A stretch of DNA of 64,000 nt, taken from contig NZ_CP058246.1 of assembly GCF_013388355.1 (NCBI RefSeq), positions 806,001 through 870,000 on the forward strand, given 5' to 3'. Positions 1-9,285 of this stretch are shown piece by piece. Position 1 is the first letter of the stretch, and every line of letters starts with the position of its first letter. The stretch comes from Flavobacterium sp. LPB0248 (GTDB lineage Bacteria > Bacteroidota > Bacteroidia > Flavobacteriales > Flavobacteriaceae). The translations under genes were made by a program, and so were the position numbers. The notes under the pieces are model-generated. The model was not told where the DNA came from, did no database searches, and saw nothing but the letters and a program-made list of their open reading frames with translations.

Positions 1-208
1 TAAAATCATTTGTTTTTATTTATGTTTTATGTGCTGTAAAAACAGAATTAAAGTTCTGATATTTCAGCTGGCAAAAATAGTAAAAAATAGTCAATGAATA
101 ATTCTTATAATGTATTATTCGTATTTTTTACTTGATCCTAAAAATCTCATCCATAATTATGCCAAAATCACTACTACAATTCTTACCTTTGTTAGTAAAC
201 CTCTTTTT

Positions 209-2431
209 ATGATTGATAAGATTTCGAAATTTACTAACAGCACTTCCTTCCTCAACGCCTCTAAAGTAACTATTGCTTCTGTTGTTCCTGTTTTAGTTTT
301 AAATTTTCTCGGTCATTTTGAAATTGGGTTTACAATTGCGCTTGGTGCTTTTTATACTTATCCCAGCGATATTCCTAGTTCTCTTGGCCATAAAGTAAAA
401 GGATTAATAGCAGCCTCTTTTATTGTTTCTGGGGTTAATCTTCTAGTAAATCTAATTTATCCATTTCCTTTACTTTTCTACATATTTTTAGGTTTTCTTT
501 TGTTTTTATGTTCCATGATTTCGGTTTACGGACAGCGAGCCACATTGATTTCTTTCTCTGCTTTATTATCAATTTCTCTATCATTTGGGCATTTGCATGA
601 AGGCTGGGAAGCTTTTGAATACTCTGGTTTTATTTTCATTGGAGGAATTCTCTATTTAATAGTATCTCTTGTTTTTCATTTTGTTCAGCCTTATAAATAT
701 GTAGAATTACAAATTGCCGAAGGAATAAAACTCACTGCAAAATATCTCAAATTAAGAGGTGATTTGTGGAGTCCCGAGGCTAACAGAACAGCTATTATCG
801 AGAAGCAGCTTGCTGTACAAGTCGAATTGAATCTTATTCACGAAGATTTAAGAAAGATGCTGATTGGAAACCAAAATGCATCTGGAACTACGAGCCAAAA
901 CCGAAAAATGCTTTTGGTTTTTATTACTTTAGTCGAAATTCAAGAATTGGCGCTATACACTTCTTTTGACCACAGCAAACTTCATGAAAAATTTGCCAAA
1001 CATCCTGATGTTTTAAGAACGTATCAAAATGTGGCTTATAAATTAGCTTCAACCCTCAAAAAACTTTCGAAAAATGTCAATCATATTAGTGTTTATGTTG
1101 ATAAGCACGATTTAAAAAATGAATTGGATGCACTGGAATTTGCCATTTTTGATTATGAAAAAACATTAGGAAAAGAAGAAGCTGCAGAAGGTGTTTTAAT
1201 GCTGACCAATATGCTGAAATATGCTAAAAATCAGGTTGGAAAAATCAAAACTATTCAGCGCGCGCTTTCTTTAGCAATGCAGTCCTATAAACTGAAAGAT
1301 CAAGATAAAGAGCTTGAAAAATTCTTAACACCGCAGTATTATCCACTGCGAACTTTAACTGAGAATTTAAGTTATTCTTCTTCAATTTTTAGGCATTCGA
1401 TACGATTAACAATCACTATTTTGATTGGTTTTTTTCTTGGACAGGTTCTGCCGTTTCAAAATGTGTATTGGATCCTTCTTACTATTGTCGTAATCATGCG
1501 CCCTGGTTATGGTTTAACCAAAGAGAGATCCTATAATAGAATGTTCGGTACTGTTTTGGGGGGAATTATAGCTTTCGGAATTGTATCTGTCATTCAGAAC
1601 CACGTTGCACTAAGTATTTTCTCTATTGTATGTATGTTACTTGGGATTTCATTTACCCAAATCAATTACAAGATTAGCGCGACATTTGTTACAATGTATG
1701 TCGTTTTTATCTACGGAATTTTAACTCCAGACATCAATGAAGTTATTCAATACAGAATATTAGATACGCTCGCAGGCGCAACTTTAGCTTTTATTGCTAA
1801 TCAATTTTTATGGCCTGCTTGGGAATTCATCAATACGCCCATCCATATTGAGAATACCATTCGTGCCAATAGAAATTACTTAAAAGAAATTGCAGACTTT
1901 TATAATAAAAAAGGAGAAGTTCCAACTTCATATCGTTTAGCGAGAAAAAATGCCTTTGTTGAAATAGGAAATTTAATGACTTCTTTTCAGCGTATGATGC
2001 AGGAACCTAAATCGAAACAAAAAACAATGCCTTTAGTAAACAAACTAGTAGTTTTAAATCACTCGTTATTATCTGCTTTGGCATCACTATCAACGTATAT
2101 TCAGTCACACCAAACAACATCTGCATCTGATTCTTTCAATTACATTATCAAAACTATTCTAGCCAATCTAGATCATTCGATTTCTGTTTTAAGAAATGAA
2201 GTTGTCATACAAGATACTTTTTTCGAAAAAGAAGATGTGACTTTACAATTTGAAGAATTAAAGCGTAGGCATTTCACACGTTTGGCCGAAGATGATGATT
2301 TAGACAAAGAAACGCGTCAAGCCAAGATGCAGGAAGCACAGATGGTTATTGAACAATTAATCTGGATGAGCAATCTGGCAGAAAAGATTCTAAAAAACAC
2401 AACCGACTTAAAAGCAACAAATCCAGATTAA
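209..2431 (+). CDS. FUSC/YccS-like inner-membrane protein
   Basis: The protein has about 740 residues with two hydrophobic blocks of several membrane helices, one near the N-terminus and one around residues 400-560. Each is followed by a long charged, helix-rich cytosolic stretch. This two-block layout and the motif RPGYGLTKERSYNR after a TM helix are typical of the FUSC superfamily (YccS/YhfK, aromatic-acid efflux AaeB, plant aluminium-activated transporters). The substrate is unknown. The frame is open from ATG 110, but the ATG at 209 (protein starting MIDKISKF) is preferred because the preceding 33 residues look like translated spacer. It converges on mqo. Family confidence is high and function is uncertain. 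Confidence 0.8.
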   Translation: MIDKISKFTNSTSFLNASKVTIASVVPVLVLNFLGHFEIGFTIALGAFYTYPSDIPSSLGHKVKGLIAASFIVSGVNLLVNLIYPFPLLFYIFLGFLLFLCSMISVYGQRATLISFSALLSISLSFGHLHEGWEAFEYSGFIFIGGILYLIVSLVFHFVQPYKYVELQIAEGIKLTAKYLKLRGDLWSPEANRTAIIEKQLAVQVELNLIHEDLRKMLIGNQNASGTTSQNRKMLLVFITLVEIQELALYTSFDHSKLHEKFAKHPDVLRTYQNVAYKLASTLKKLSKNVNHISVYVDKHDLKNELDALEFAIFDYEKTLGKEEAAEGVLMLTNMLKYAKNQVGKIKTIQRALSLAMQSYKLKDQDKELEKFLTPQYYPLRTLTENLSYSSSIFRHSIRLTITILIGFFLGQVLPFQNVYWILLTIVVIMRPGYGLTKERSYNRMFGTVLGGIIAFGIVSVIQNHVALSIFSIVCMLLGISFTQINYKISATFVTMYVVFIYGILTPDINEVIQYRILDTLAGATLAFIANQFLWPAWEFINTPIHIENTIRANRNYLKEIADFYNKKGEVPTSYRLARKNAFVEIGNLMTSFQRMMQEPKSKQKTMPLVNKLVVLNHSLLSALASLSTYIQSHQTTSASDSFNYIIKTILANLDHSISVLRNEVVIQDTFFEKEDVTLQFEELKRRHFTRLAEDDDLDKETRQAKMQEAQMVIEQLIWMSNLAEKILKNTTDLKATNPD

Positions 2432-2453
2432 TTCATCTGGATTTGTTTTTTTT
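2418..2453. terminator. Terminator overlapping the FUSC stop codon
   Basis: An 11-bp perfect stem (CAAATCCAGAT / ATCTGGATTTG) with a 6-nt loop is followed by a run of T on the plus strand. Its left arm is the last codons of the FUSC gene. It sits between two convergent genes. Confidence 0.8.
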
Positions 2454-2472
2454 ATATTGAAATATGAGAAGC

Positions 2473-3966
2473 TTAATTTAATTTTAAAACTTCTGCCGTT
2501 TGTTTTCTAAGCTGTTCTAAAAGTTCTGGCTTATCATTTAAAGTCTGACCGTAAGAAGGAATCATTGTTTTTAATTTTGCTTGCCACTCTGGCGTTTTAA
2601 TTTGATGTGTAAAACATCTGCTAATCAAATCCACCATAATTGCCACTGCTGTAGAAGCTCCAGGAGAAGCACCTAATAAAACCGCTAAACTTCCGTCGTG
2701 TGTATTGATTACTTCTGTACCAAATTCTAAAACTCCGCCTTCTTTTTCATCTTTTTTGATAACCTGAACACGCTGTCCTGCTTTTTCCAATTTCCAATCT
2801 TTAGAACGTGCTGTTGGAAGATATTCACGTAAAGCTTTCATTCTGTCTTTTGGAGACTGGCGTACCTGTTCAATCAAATATTTCGTTAAAGGAATATTAT
2901 GATATCCAGCAGCCAACATAGGAATTAAGTTGTTAGACTTAATAGACATAGGCAAATCTAAATAAGAACCATTTTTAAGGAAACGAGTTGAAAATCCTGC
3001 AAATGGACCAAAAAGAAGCGCTTTCTCTCCATCAATTACACGAGTATCGATATGCGGAACAGACATTGGAGGAGCTCCAACACTTGCTTTTCCGTATACT
3101 TTTGCCTGATGTTTTGCAATTACTTCTGGGTTGGTACATTTTAGCCATTGTCCGCTTACAGGAAAACCACCGTATCCGTTTCCTTCTGGCACGTTTGCTT
3201 TTTCTAATAAAGGAAGAGATCCTCCTCCTGCACCAATAAATACAAATTTAGTATAAGCCTTACGAGTCTTTCCTGTTGACAAATCTTTAATCTTAATTCT
3301 CCAAGATTTATCTTCACGCTGTCTTAATTTTTTAACTTCGTGATTAAAAAACAAAGAAACACCGTCTAATTTTTCTAAGTAGTTGAACATACTTCTTGTT
3401 AAAGCACCAAAATTAACATCGGTACCAATTTCCATATGTGTTGCTGCTAATTTTTCATCAGCATTTCTACCTTCCATTACCAATGGCATCCATTTTTGAA
3501 GTTGCTCAAAATCGGTACTGAAAGTCATGTCGGCAAAGATTGGGTTGCTTTGAAGCGCTTCAAATCTCTTTTTTAAATAATCTACATTTTTATCTCCCCA
3601 CACAAAACTCATATGAGGCACACTTTTAATAAAATTATCCGGAGAAGGCACTTTGTTTTGCTGCACTAAGTAAGACCAAAACTGGCGAGAAATCTCAAAT
3701 GATTCTGCAATGCTAATTGCTTTTTTAGGATCGATACTGCCGTCTGCCTTTTCTGGAGTATAATTTAGTTCACAAAAAGCCGAGTGTCCCGTTCCTGCAT
3801 TATTCCAAGCATCAGAGCTTTCTGCTGCGGCAACATCTAATCTTTCGTAAATTTCAATTTTTATATCTGGTTGTAATTCTTTCAAAATTACTCCGAGAGT
3901 GGCACTCATTATTCCAGCGCCAATGAGTACTACATCACTATTTGAACGTATGGTTTCGTCAGGCAT
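2473..3966 (-). CDS. mqo: Malate:quinone oxidoreductase
   Basis: This FAD-dependent enzyme oxidises malate to oxaloacetate and passes electrons to the quinone pool; it is peripheral on the inner membrane and bypasses NAD-linked malate dehydrogenase. The N-terminus carries the FAD dinucleotide-binding motif VVLIGAGIMSATLG. The SSDAWNNAGTGHSAFCELNYTP segment and the C-terminal LLGASPGASTAVAIM segment are highly characteristic of Mqo. Length is about 497 residues, normal for the family. The frame extends 15 codons upstream, but ATG 3966 (MPDETIRS) gives the usual N-terminus and lies about 20 nt downstream of a TACCTTTG -7 box. Confidence 0.95.
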   Translation of the reverse strand: MPDETIRSNSDVVLIGAGIMSATLGVILKELQPDIKIEIYERLDVAAAESSDAWNNAGTGHSAFCELNYTPEKADGSIDPKKAISIAESFEISRQFWSYLVQQNKVPSPDNFIKSVPHMSFVWGDKNVDYLKKRFEALQSNPIFADMTFSTDFEQLQKWMPLVMEGRNADEKLAATHMEIGTDVNFGALTRSMFNYLEKLDGVSLFFNHEVKKLRQREDKSWRIKIKDLSTGKTRKAYTKFVFIGAGGGSLPLLEKANVPEGNGYGGFPVSGQWLKCTNPEVIAKHQAKVYGKASVGAPPMSVPHIDTRVIDGEKALLFGPFAGFSTRFLKNGSYLDLPMSIKSNNLIPMLAAGYHNIPLTKYLIEQVRQSPKDRMKALREYLPTARSKDWKLEKAGQRVQVIKKDEKEGGVLEFGTEVINTHDGSLAVLLGASPGASTAVAIMVDLISRCFTHQIKTPEWQAKLKTMIPSYGQTLNDKPELLEQLRKQTAEVLKLN

Positions 3967-3988
3967 AACAGTATTTTTATTTAAAGTG

Positions 3989-3996
3989 CAAAGGTA
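3989..3996 (-). promoter_or_regulatory. -7 box of mqo promoter
   Basis: The minus strand reads TACCTTTG, an exact match to the Bacteroidota -7 consensus TAnnTTTG, about 22 nt upstream of the preferred mqo start. I see no well-spaced TTG -33 element; the upstream region is a poly-T tract. Confidence 0.6.
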
Positions 3997-4092
3997 CTTT
4001 TTTAATTGCAAAAAAAAACTAATTTTTAGATGATAAAAGTTAGGATTTTCTAAAAACCATTAAATTATAAATAAAAAATACGACGAACAGTG

Positions 4093-4506
4093 CTATTTTT
4101 TTGCGGAAAGATAATCTTGAAGCAGAATTGTGGCAGAAATTTCGTCTATCAAACCTTTATTCTGACGTTGCTTTTTATTTAAACCACTGTCAATCATTGT
4201 TTGAAATGCCATTTTAGAGGTAAAACGCTCATCAACACGAATTACTTTCATGTCTGGAAAGATATTCGAAAAGTGAGTTACAAATCCGTTAATCACAGAA
4301 GCACTTTCAGACGGAAGACCGTTCATTTGTTTTGGTTCGCCAATCAAAACTGCTTCGACTTTTTCTTTAGCAAAATAGTCTTTCAAAAAGTCAATCAAAG
4401 TATGAGTCGGAATCGTTGTTAAGCCTGAAGCAATAATCTGCATTTCGTCTGTAACTGCAATTCCTGTGCGTTTTTGTCCGTAATCTATCGAAAGGATTCT
4501 TGGCAT
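4093..4506 (-). CDS. ruvX: RuvX/YqgF family Holliday-junction resolvase-like protein
   Basis: A 137-residue RNase-H-fold protein. The N-terminus MPRILSIDYGQKRTGIAVTD carries the first catalytic Asp, the centre has VLIGEPKQMNG, and VIRVDERFTSKMA and IDEISATILLQDYL match the YqgF family. Members act in 16S rRNA 5'-end maturation or are proposed Holliday-junction resolvases; which applies here cannot be read from sequence. The start at 4506 is preferred over 4524 because family members begin just before RILSIDYG. mqo lies 126 nt downstream with no clear terminator between them. Confidence 0.92.
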   Translation of the reverse strand: MPRILSIDYGQKRTGIAVTDEMQIIASGLTTIPTHTLIDFLKDYFAKEKVEAVLIGEPKQMNGLPSESASVINGFVTHFSNIFPDMKVIRVDERFTSKMAFQTMIDSGLNKKQRQNKGLIDEISATILLQDYLSAKK

Positions 4507-4593
4507 GTCTAAAATTTTCAGCAAATTTAGTTCAAAATATTTTTCTAATTTTCCATTTCACTGAAAATAAACTTTTTCAATATTTCTTTCGAT

Positions 4594-4630
4594 AAAAAAA
4601 TCCGCCTTGAAAATTTCAAGACGGACTTTT
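4594..4630 (-). terminator. Terminator after the PAS gene
   Basis: On the minus strand a long stem (GTCCGTCTTGAAA / TTTCAAGGCGGA, one mismatch) is followed by seven T. It lies 34 nt past the stop of the PAS-domain gene. Confidence 0.75.
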
Positions 4631-4663
4631 ATCCAAATATTCAAACCTAAAAAATAACTCAAT

Positions 4664-5296
4664 TTATCTTCCAAACAATCGGCTAAAAAAGCCTCTATGC
4701 TCTTCCTCTTCTCCTGCATCCTCTTCTTCAGAATAATTAGCAAACTTAGATTGTGATTTTTCATGTTCGTAAATCAGCTCCTTAATATATTCAACGTAAG
4801 TTCTTTTTTTCTCTTCCAAGAATCCAATTAAGTACTTTTCGCTAAATTCTACTCCACTTGCTGCTTCGATCTGTAACAACTTTTTATACAAAGGTTCAAT
4901 ATGCAATGCAATTACTTCTTGTGGTACAGCCTGTCTTCTACCAAAAAAATTTACAATAACGTCGTTTTCATCGCGGGCAATTTCAAAATCTGTAATTACC
5001 CAATAGTATCTTCCAGACTTTGCAAGGTTTTTTACAATAGCGTGAAAGTTTTTTCCGTTTTTAAGATTTTCCCAAAGCACTTTAAAAATAACTTTAGGCA
5101 TATCAGGGTGACGTATGATATTATGAGGTTGTCCCATTAATTCATAGTCTTCGTAACCGCAAACATCTACAAATACTTCGTTGGCGTATTCGATTATTCC
5201 GTATGCATTTGTTTTACTCATAATAACCTGAGTTTTATCCCAGCTTACTTCTTTGTCTATAATTACTCTGTTTTGAAGGTGATTTTCTTGATTCAT
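4664..5296 (-). CDS. Stand-alone Aer-type PAS domain protein
   Basis: The protein has 210 residues. Residues ~25-125 form a PAS domain of the Aer/PAS_3 type: GIIEYANEVFVDVCGY, then the hallmark NIIRHPDMPKVIF, then a W-containing strand (RYYWVITDFEIA). The C-terminal third is helical and ends in a very acidic patch followed by FFSRLFGR. There is no HAMP, methyl-accepting, kinase or DNA-binding domain, so it can only sense and relay by protein contact. In Aer this fold binds FAD and senses redox state; whether this protein binds FAD is unknown. Confidence 0.8.
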   Translation of the reverse strand: MNQENHLQNRVIIDKEVSWDKTQVIMSKTNAYGIIEYANEVFVDVCGYEDYELMGQPHNIIRHPDMPKVIFKVLWENLKNGKNFHAIVKNLAKSGRYYWVITDFEIARDENDVIVNFFGRRQAVPQEVIALHIEPLYKKLLQIEAASGVEFSEKYLIGFLEEKKRTYVEYIKELIYEHEKSQSKFANYSEEEDAGEEEEHRGFFSRLFGR

Positions 5297-5513
5297 ATTT
5301 TACTGCTTATATGATTATTTATGGAATGGAATGTTGATCAACACTGCGAAATTAAAGCGAAGAAAAAGCAGAAATCCTGACTTTTGTCATATTTTGATAT
5401 AAAAAAAACTTTTAGTGGTAGCAATATCAATCGAAAGCACACCTCGCTTCATTAACCATACAAATAAGAAACAAAAAGTTAAATCTGTAACATTTTCAAG
5501 CTGTTTTGCTTTT

Positions 5514-5541
5514 TTGCATTTCTACAAATACCTTATCTTTG
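5514..5541 (+). promoter_or_regulatory. dapD promoter
   Basis: TTG (5514-5516), 17-nt spacer, TATCTTTG (5534-5541). This is an exact match to the Bacteroidota consensus and ends 16 nt before the dapD ATG. Confidence 0.75.
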
Positions 5542-5557
5542 GCAAAAAATTAAACGT

Positions 5558-6373
5558 ATGAATTCTTTACAGACTATAATTGAACAAGCTTGGGAAAACA
5601 GAGCTTTATTGCAAGAAACTACAACTACTGATGCCATTAGAGAAGTGATCGAATTGGTAGACGCTGGAAAATTACGTGTTGCTGAACCAGTTGGTGACAA
5701 ATGGCAAGTAAACGAATGGGTTAAGAAGGCAGTTGTAATGTATTTCCCGATTCAGAAAATGGAAACATGGGAATCTGGTATTTTTGAATACCATGATAAA
5801 ATGTTGCTAAAAAGAAATTATGCTGAAAAAGGAATTCGTGTGGTACCAAATGCCGTTGCGCGTTACGGAGCTTACATCTCAAGCGGTGTAATTTTAATGC
5901 CAAGTTACGTAAACATTGGTGCTTATGTTGACGAAGGAACAATGGTTGATACTTGGGCAACTGTAGGAAGCTGTGCTCAAATTGGTAAAAATGTACACTT
6001 AAGCGGTGGTGTTGGTATTGGTGGTGTTCTTGAGCCATTGCAAGCAGCTCCAGTAATTATTGAAGACGGCGCTTTTATTGGTTCTCGTTGTATTGTTGTT
6101 GAAGGTGTTCACGTTGGTAAAGAAGCAGTTCTTGGAGCTAACGTATGTTTAACAGCATCTACAAAAATTATTGATGTTACAGGTGATGAACCAGTTGAAA
6201 TGAAAGGATATGTACCAGCTCGTTCTGTGGTTATCCCAGGAAGCTATACTAAGAAATTTGCTGCTGGAGAATTTCAAGTTCCTTGTGCATTAATCATTGG
6301 AACTCGTAAACCATCTACAGATTTAAAAACTTCTTTAAACAATGCGCTTCGTGAATACGATGTTGCGGTATAA
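5558..6373 (+). CDS. dapD: 2,3,4,5-tetrahydropyridine-2,6-dicarboxylate N-succinyltransferase
   Basis: DapD succinylates tetrahydrodipicolinate in the succinylase branch of lysine and meso-diaminopimelate synthesis in the cytosol. The 271-residue length is standard. The N-terminal helical domain (residues ~1-95) is followed by a left-handed beta-helix of hexapeptide repeats (VNIGAYVDEGTMVDTWATVG, GGVGIGGVLEP, FIGSRCIVVEGVHVG). It is monocistronic by context, with its own promoter and a strong terminator. Confidence 0.96.
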   Translation: MNSLQTIIEQAWENRALLQETTTTDAIREVIELVDAGKLRVAEPVGDKWQVNEWVKKAVVMYFPIQKMETWESGIFEYHDKMLLKRNYAEKGIRVVPNAVARYGAYISSGVILMPSYVNIGAYVDEGTMVDTWATVGSCAQIGKNVHLSGGVGIGGVLEPLQAAPVIIEDGAFIGSRCIVVEGVHVGKEAVLGANVCLTASTKIIDVTGDEPVEMKGYVPARSVVIPGSYTKKFAAGEFQVPCALIIGTRKPSTDLKTSLNNALREYDVAV

Positions 6374-6398
6374 TTGATATAAAAATCTTGATATATTA

Positions 6399-6423
6399 GG
6401 GCGGTCTTTACCGCCCTTTTTTT
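6399..6423 (+). terminator. dapD terminator
   Basis: GC-rich 6-bp stem GGGCGG / CCGCCC with a 6-nt loop and a T7 tail, 26 nt after the dapD stop. A canonical intrinsic terminator. Confidence 0.9.
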
Positions 6424-6538
6424 ATACACACTACAAATAATAAAATAAAAATCTTACAAATAACAAAAAGAAAGAAAATTATTATAATTTCGCATTTTAA
6501 ATGACTTCTAAACAAGAAGACTTTTTATATGCCTATTA

Positions 6539-8407
6539 ATGAAAAATTACACATCAAGCTTAAAATTATTTCTCTATAGATATTTTTTAATTTTTTTTAT
6601 CTATCAAATTTGCAATATCTTTTTTTATGTTTTAAACACTAAATACTTTGATCATATAACTGCTCAAAATATTTTAGGAAGCGTTTTGTTTGATCTGTCA
6701 GCTATTTCATATGTAACTTTCATTTTTTTAATAGCACATGCAATTCCCGGAAATTTCAAGTACCGTCAAACGTATCAAAGTGTATTAAAAGTTTCTTTCT
6801 TTATAATCAATCTTTTGTTTATCGCTGCAAATCTTATTGATGTTATATATTTCCGATTCACAGGAAGAAGAAGCACTTTTAACATGATTACTGCAAAAGG
6901 AATGGAAAAAGAAGCCTTAGGTTTATTTTTTTCTTTTGCAAAAGAATTTTGGTACATCCTTTTACTGTTCATTATCTTAAGCATCTTTTTTTGGAAATCG
7001 ATACCTAATTTTAAAAACAAAAACGAAATAAAAAGTTTCACAAAAGAAAAATTCCTAAAACAATCTTTTTATTTTTTAACCTCAGTTTTCCTATTGCTAA
7101 TCGTTGGGCGCGGCGGATTCCAAAAGAAACCCCTTAGAATTGTAGACGCAGCCAAATACAGCTCTCTGAATAACGCTCCGCTTATTTTAAATACTCCTTT
7201 CTGTATATTAAAAACAATAGCTCAAAAAGAAGATATAGAGAAAGTCAATTATTTTGATAAAAAAGATCTTGATTCAATATACAAACCAATCTTGTCTTTT
7301 GAAAAAGCTCAAACAACAAGCAAAAAAAATGTCGTAATTATTATTTTAGAAAGTTTTGGTCATGAAAATATCGGTATAAAACAAACTCCTTTTTTAGACT
7401 CGCTGATAACAAAATCTTATTACTTTAAAAATGGATTTGCCAATGGAAAAGTCTCTATCGATGCTGTTCCATCAATTATTTCAAGCATACCTAGTTTAAT
7501 GAACAACTCTTTTATCATTTCTAGCTATTCTTTGGACAAAACAAATAGTCTGCCCACAATTCTTATAAAGGAAGGATACATTACTTCTTTTTTCCATGGT
7601 GCCTTTAACGGAAGTCAAAATTTTGATCAATATGCAAAGGCAGCAGGATTTGAAAAATACTATGGCAAAGACGAATACATCGGCCCCGAAGCTTTTGACG
7701 GAAAATGGGGAATTTTTGATGAAGAATTTTTACAGTTTTTTGCGGGAAAATTATCTAGTTTTAGAGAACCTTTCTTTAGCACTATCTTTACCATTTCTTC
7801 TCATAATCCATACAAGATACCAGAAAGATATAAAGACAAATTCCCAAAAGGAACAACAGTTGTACACGAAAGTATTGCGTATACCGATTATTCTCTGAAA
7901 CGTTTTTTTGAAAATGCTAAAAAGCAAAAATGGTATAACAACACCTTGTTTGTTATTTCTGCCGATCATACTTCCTCTAGCGGAGAATCAGAAATAGACA
8001 AAACTATAATTGGCAAATTTCATATTCCAATTTTATTTTTTGACCCAAGCAATCCAAATTTTTCTGGTGTAGACGAAAAGAACTTTCAACAAATCGATAT
8101 TATGCCTAGTATAATAGCCTATCTAGGCATAAAAACAGATTTAATTTCTTTTGGAAAGAGCTTTAAAAGCAATCAAAATTTTGCCGTCTTCTATTTGCAG
8201 GGAATTTATCATTGTGTTCAAAACGACTATTATCTAGCCTTTGCAAACAATCAAGTTATTGGACTATACAATTGGAAAAAAGACCCTTTGTTAAAAAACA
8301 ATTTACAAACTCAAAATACACTCAAGACAATAGAAATTTCAAATTTTTTGAAAGCTTATATTCAAAACTTTAATGAAAGAGTAGTTGACAATAAGCTTAG
8401 TTTCTAA
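6539..8407 (+). CDS. LtaS-like sulfatase-fold membrane transferase
   Basis: The protein has 622 residues. The first ~190 hold about five membrane helices, followed by an extracytoplasmic alkaline-phosphatase/sulfatase-fold domain. Visible signatures are NVVIIILESFG (metal-binding Glu), GKVSIDAVPSI (the Ser is the likely nucleophile, where LtaS has Thr), FFSTIFTISSHNPY and the metal-binding SADHTSSS. The family includes lipoteichoic acid synthase and phosphoglycerol/phosphoethanolamine transferases. In a Gram-negative beside LPS glycosyltransferases, decoration of an envelope glycan is the best guess. Its stop overlaps the stop of the convergent GT2 gene by 4 nt. The -7 region reads TAATTTCG (6485-6492), one mismatch from consensus. 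Confidence 0.85.
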   Translation: MKNYTSSLKLFLYRYFLIFFIYQICNIFFYVLNTKYFDHITAQNILGSVLFDLSAISYVTFIFLIAHAIPGNFKYRQTYQSVLKVSFFIINLLFIAANLIDVIYFRFTGRRSTFNMITAKGMEKEALGLFFSFAKEFWYILLLFIILSIFFWKSIPNFKNKNEIKSFTKEKFLKQSFYFLTSVFLLLIVGRGGFQKKPLRIVDAAKYSSLNNAPLILNTPFCILKTIAQKEDIEKVNYFDKKDLDSIYKPILSFEKAQTTSKKNVVIIILESFGHENIGIKQTPFLDSLITKSYYFKNGFANGKVSIDAVPSIISSIPSLMNNSFIISSYSLDKTNSLPTILIKEGYITSFFHGAFNGSQNFDQYAKAAGFEKYYGKDEYIGPEAFDGKWGIFDEEFLQFFAGKLSSFREPFFSTIFTISSHNPYKIPERYKDKFPKGTTVVHESIAYTDYSLKRFFENAKKQKWYNNTLFVISADHTSSSGESEIDKTIIGKFHIPILFFDPSNPNFSGVDEKNFQQIDIMPSIIAYLGIKTDLISFGKSFKSNQNFAVFYLQGIYHCVQNDYYLAFANNQVIGLYNWKKDPLLKNNLQTQNTLKTIEISNFLKAYIQNFNERVVDNKLSF

Positions 8408-9159
8408 TTATCTTTTTTTGCTTTTTGAAGTTTTATAAGCTTAGCATATTTCATATATGAGAAAAACGCCTGAATCATTGCGATTGATAATCCGTCAAGG
8501 CCGTTGAAGATTCCTTTCTTGAAGAAATAGCAACGTACAAAAGCTACAGTTCCGTTAAGGACAGGTTTAAAAGCACCAATTCGTTTGCCTTGATCATATA
8601 ATTGCTGTGCGTGCCATCCAGAATATTGGTTCTTTTTAGCAATAATCTGATCTAAAGAATCCCATCCGTAGTGCAGAATATGTACAGCAACTTTTTTCTC
8701 ATTCTGAGCAACAATTTTCTGATGCACTTTAGAATCTGAAGGATGAGCTGTTTGCTTATTAAAAAAACGAACTTTATGATCTGGATACCATCCTGAGAAA
8801 TCAATTAATTTATCTGCTAAAAAGTTTTTTACCCTGAAACTCATAGCATCATAATTTCCTTCTAAATACTTTTTCTTTAGAATAAATTCTTCAGCATCTT
8901 TATCTAGAAACTCATCGGCATCAAGATTTAAAATCCAGTCGTTTTTACAAAAGGGCAATCCGTGAGTACGCTGCGGACCGTCTCCTAAAAATGCCTGCTG
9001 AATAACTTGTGCTCCTTTTTCTTGAGCTATTTCTACCGTGCGATCTTTACTAAAAGAATCTACAATAATAACTTCGTCACAAACTTTAAATAAGGCATCT
9101 ATACATTTTCCAATGTTTTTTTCTTCATTGAAAGTAATAACCAAACCGCTAATTCCCAT
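8404..9159 (-). CDS. GT2 glycosyltransferase (WaaE/KdtX-like)
   Basis: A 251-residue GT-A enzyme with no transmembrane domain. It has LVITFNEEKNIGKCIDAL, EVIIVDSFSKDRT and the metal-binding DADE motif (WILNLDADEFLD). The segment with QRTHGLPFCKNDW, FSGWYPDHKVRFFNK and VHQKI matches the LPS-core WaaE/KdtX-type GT2 subfamily common in Bacteroidota. It presumably adds a sugar to the LPS core at the inner membrane. A paralogue lies at 10372-11142. A TATTTTTG -7-like box lies on the minus strand at 9183-9190. Confidence 0.88.
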   Translation of the reverse strand: MGISGLVITFNEEKNIGKCIDALFKVCDEVIIVDSFSKDRTVEIAQEKGAQVIQQAFLGDGPQRTHGLPFCKNDWILNLDADEFLDKDAEEFILKKKYLEGNYDAMSFRVKNFLADKLIDFSGWYPDHKVRFFNKQTAHPSDSKVHQKIVAQNEKKVAVHILHYGWDSLDQIIAKKNQYSGWHAQQLYDQGKRIGAFKPVLNGTVAFVRCYFFKKGIFNGLDGLSIAMIQAFFSYMKYAKLIKLQKAKKDN

Positions 9160-9229
9160 TGTTCATTTTAATTTGTTGAGCACAAAAATATAACTTTTTA
9201 ATTTAGTTTAATCTTATTAATACCATCAC

Positions 9230-9261
9230 TTGTACACTTCATAAAATAGTTTGTACTTTAG
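9230..9261 (+). promoter_or_regulatory. Promoter of the GT9 gene
   Basis: TTG (9230-9232), 21-nt spacer, TACTTTAG (9254-9261), one mismatch at the last base of TAnnTTTG. It lies 24 nt upstream of the start codon. Confidence 0.55.
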
Positions 9262-9285
9262 CCTTCTAATTGAACAAATACCCAA

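Noticed and set aside
1..208. Possible promoter or upstream gene end at the left edge
   Set aside because: A TATTTTTG occurs on the minus strand near 72-79, but with no correctly spaced TTG and no visible gene it cannot be supported.
4558..4764. Minus-strand open frame overlapping the end of the PAS gene
   Set aside because: It runs through the terminator hairpin and overlaps PAS coding sequence in another frame.
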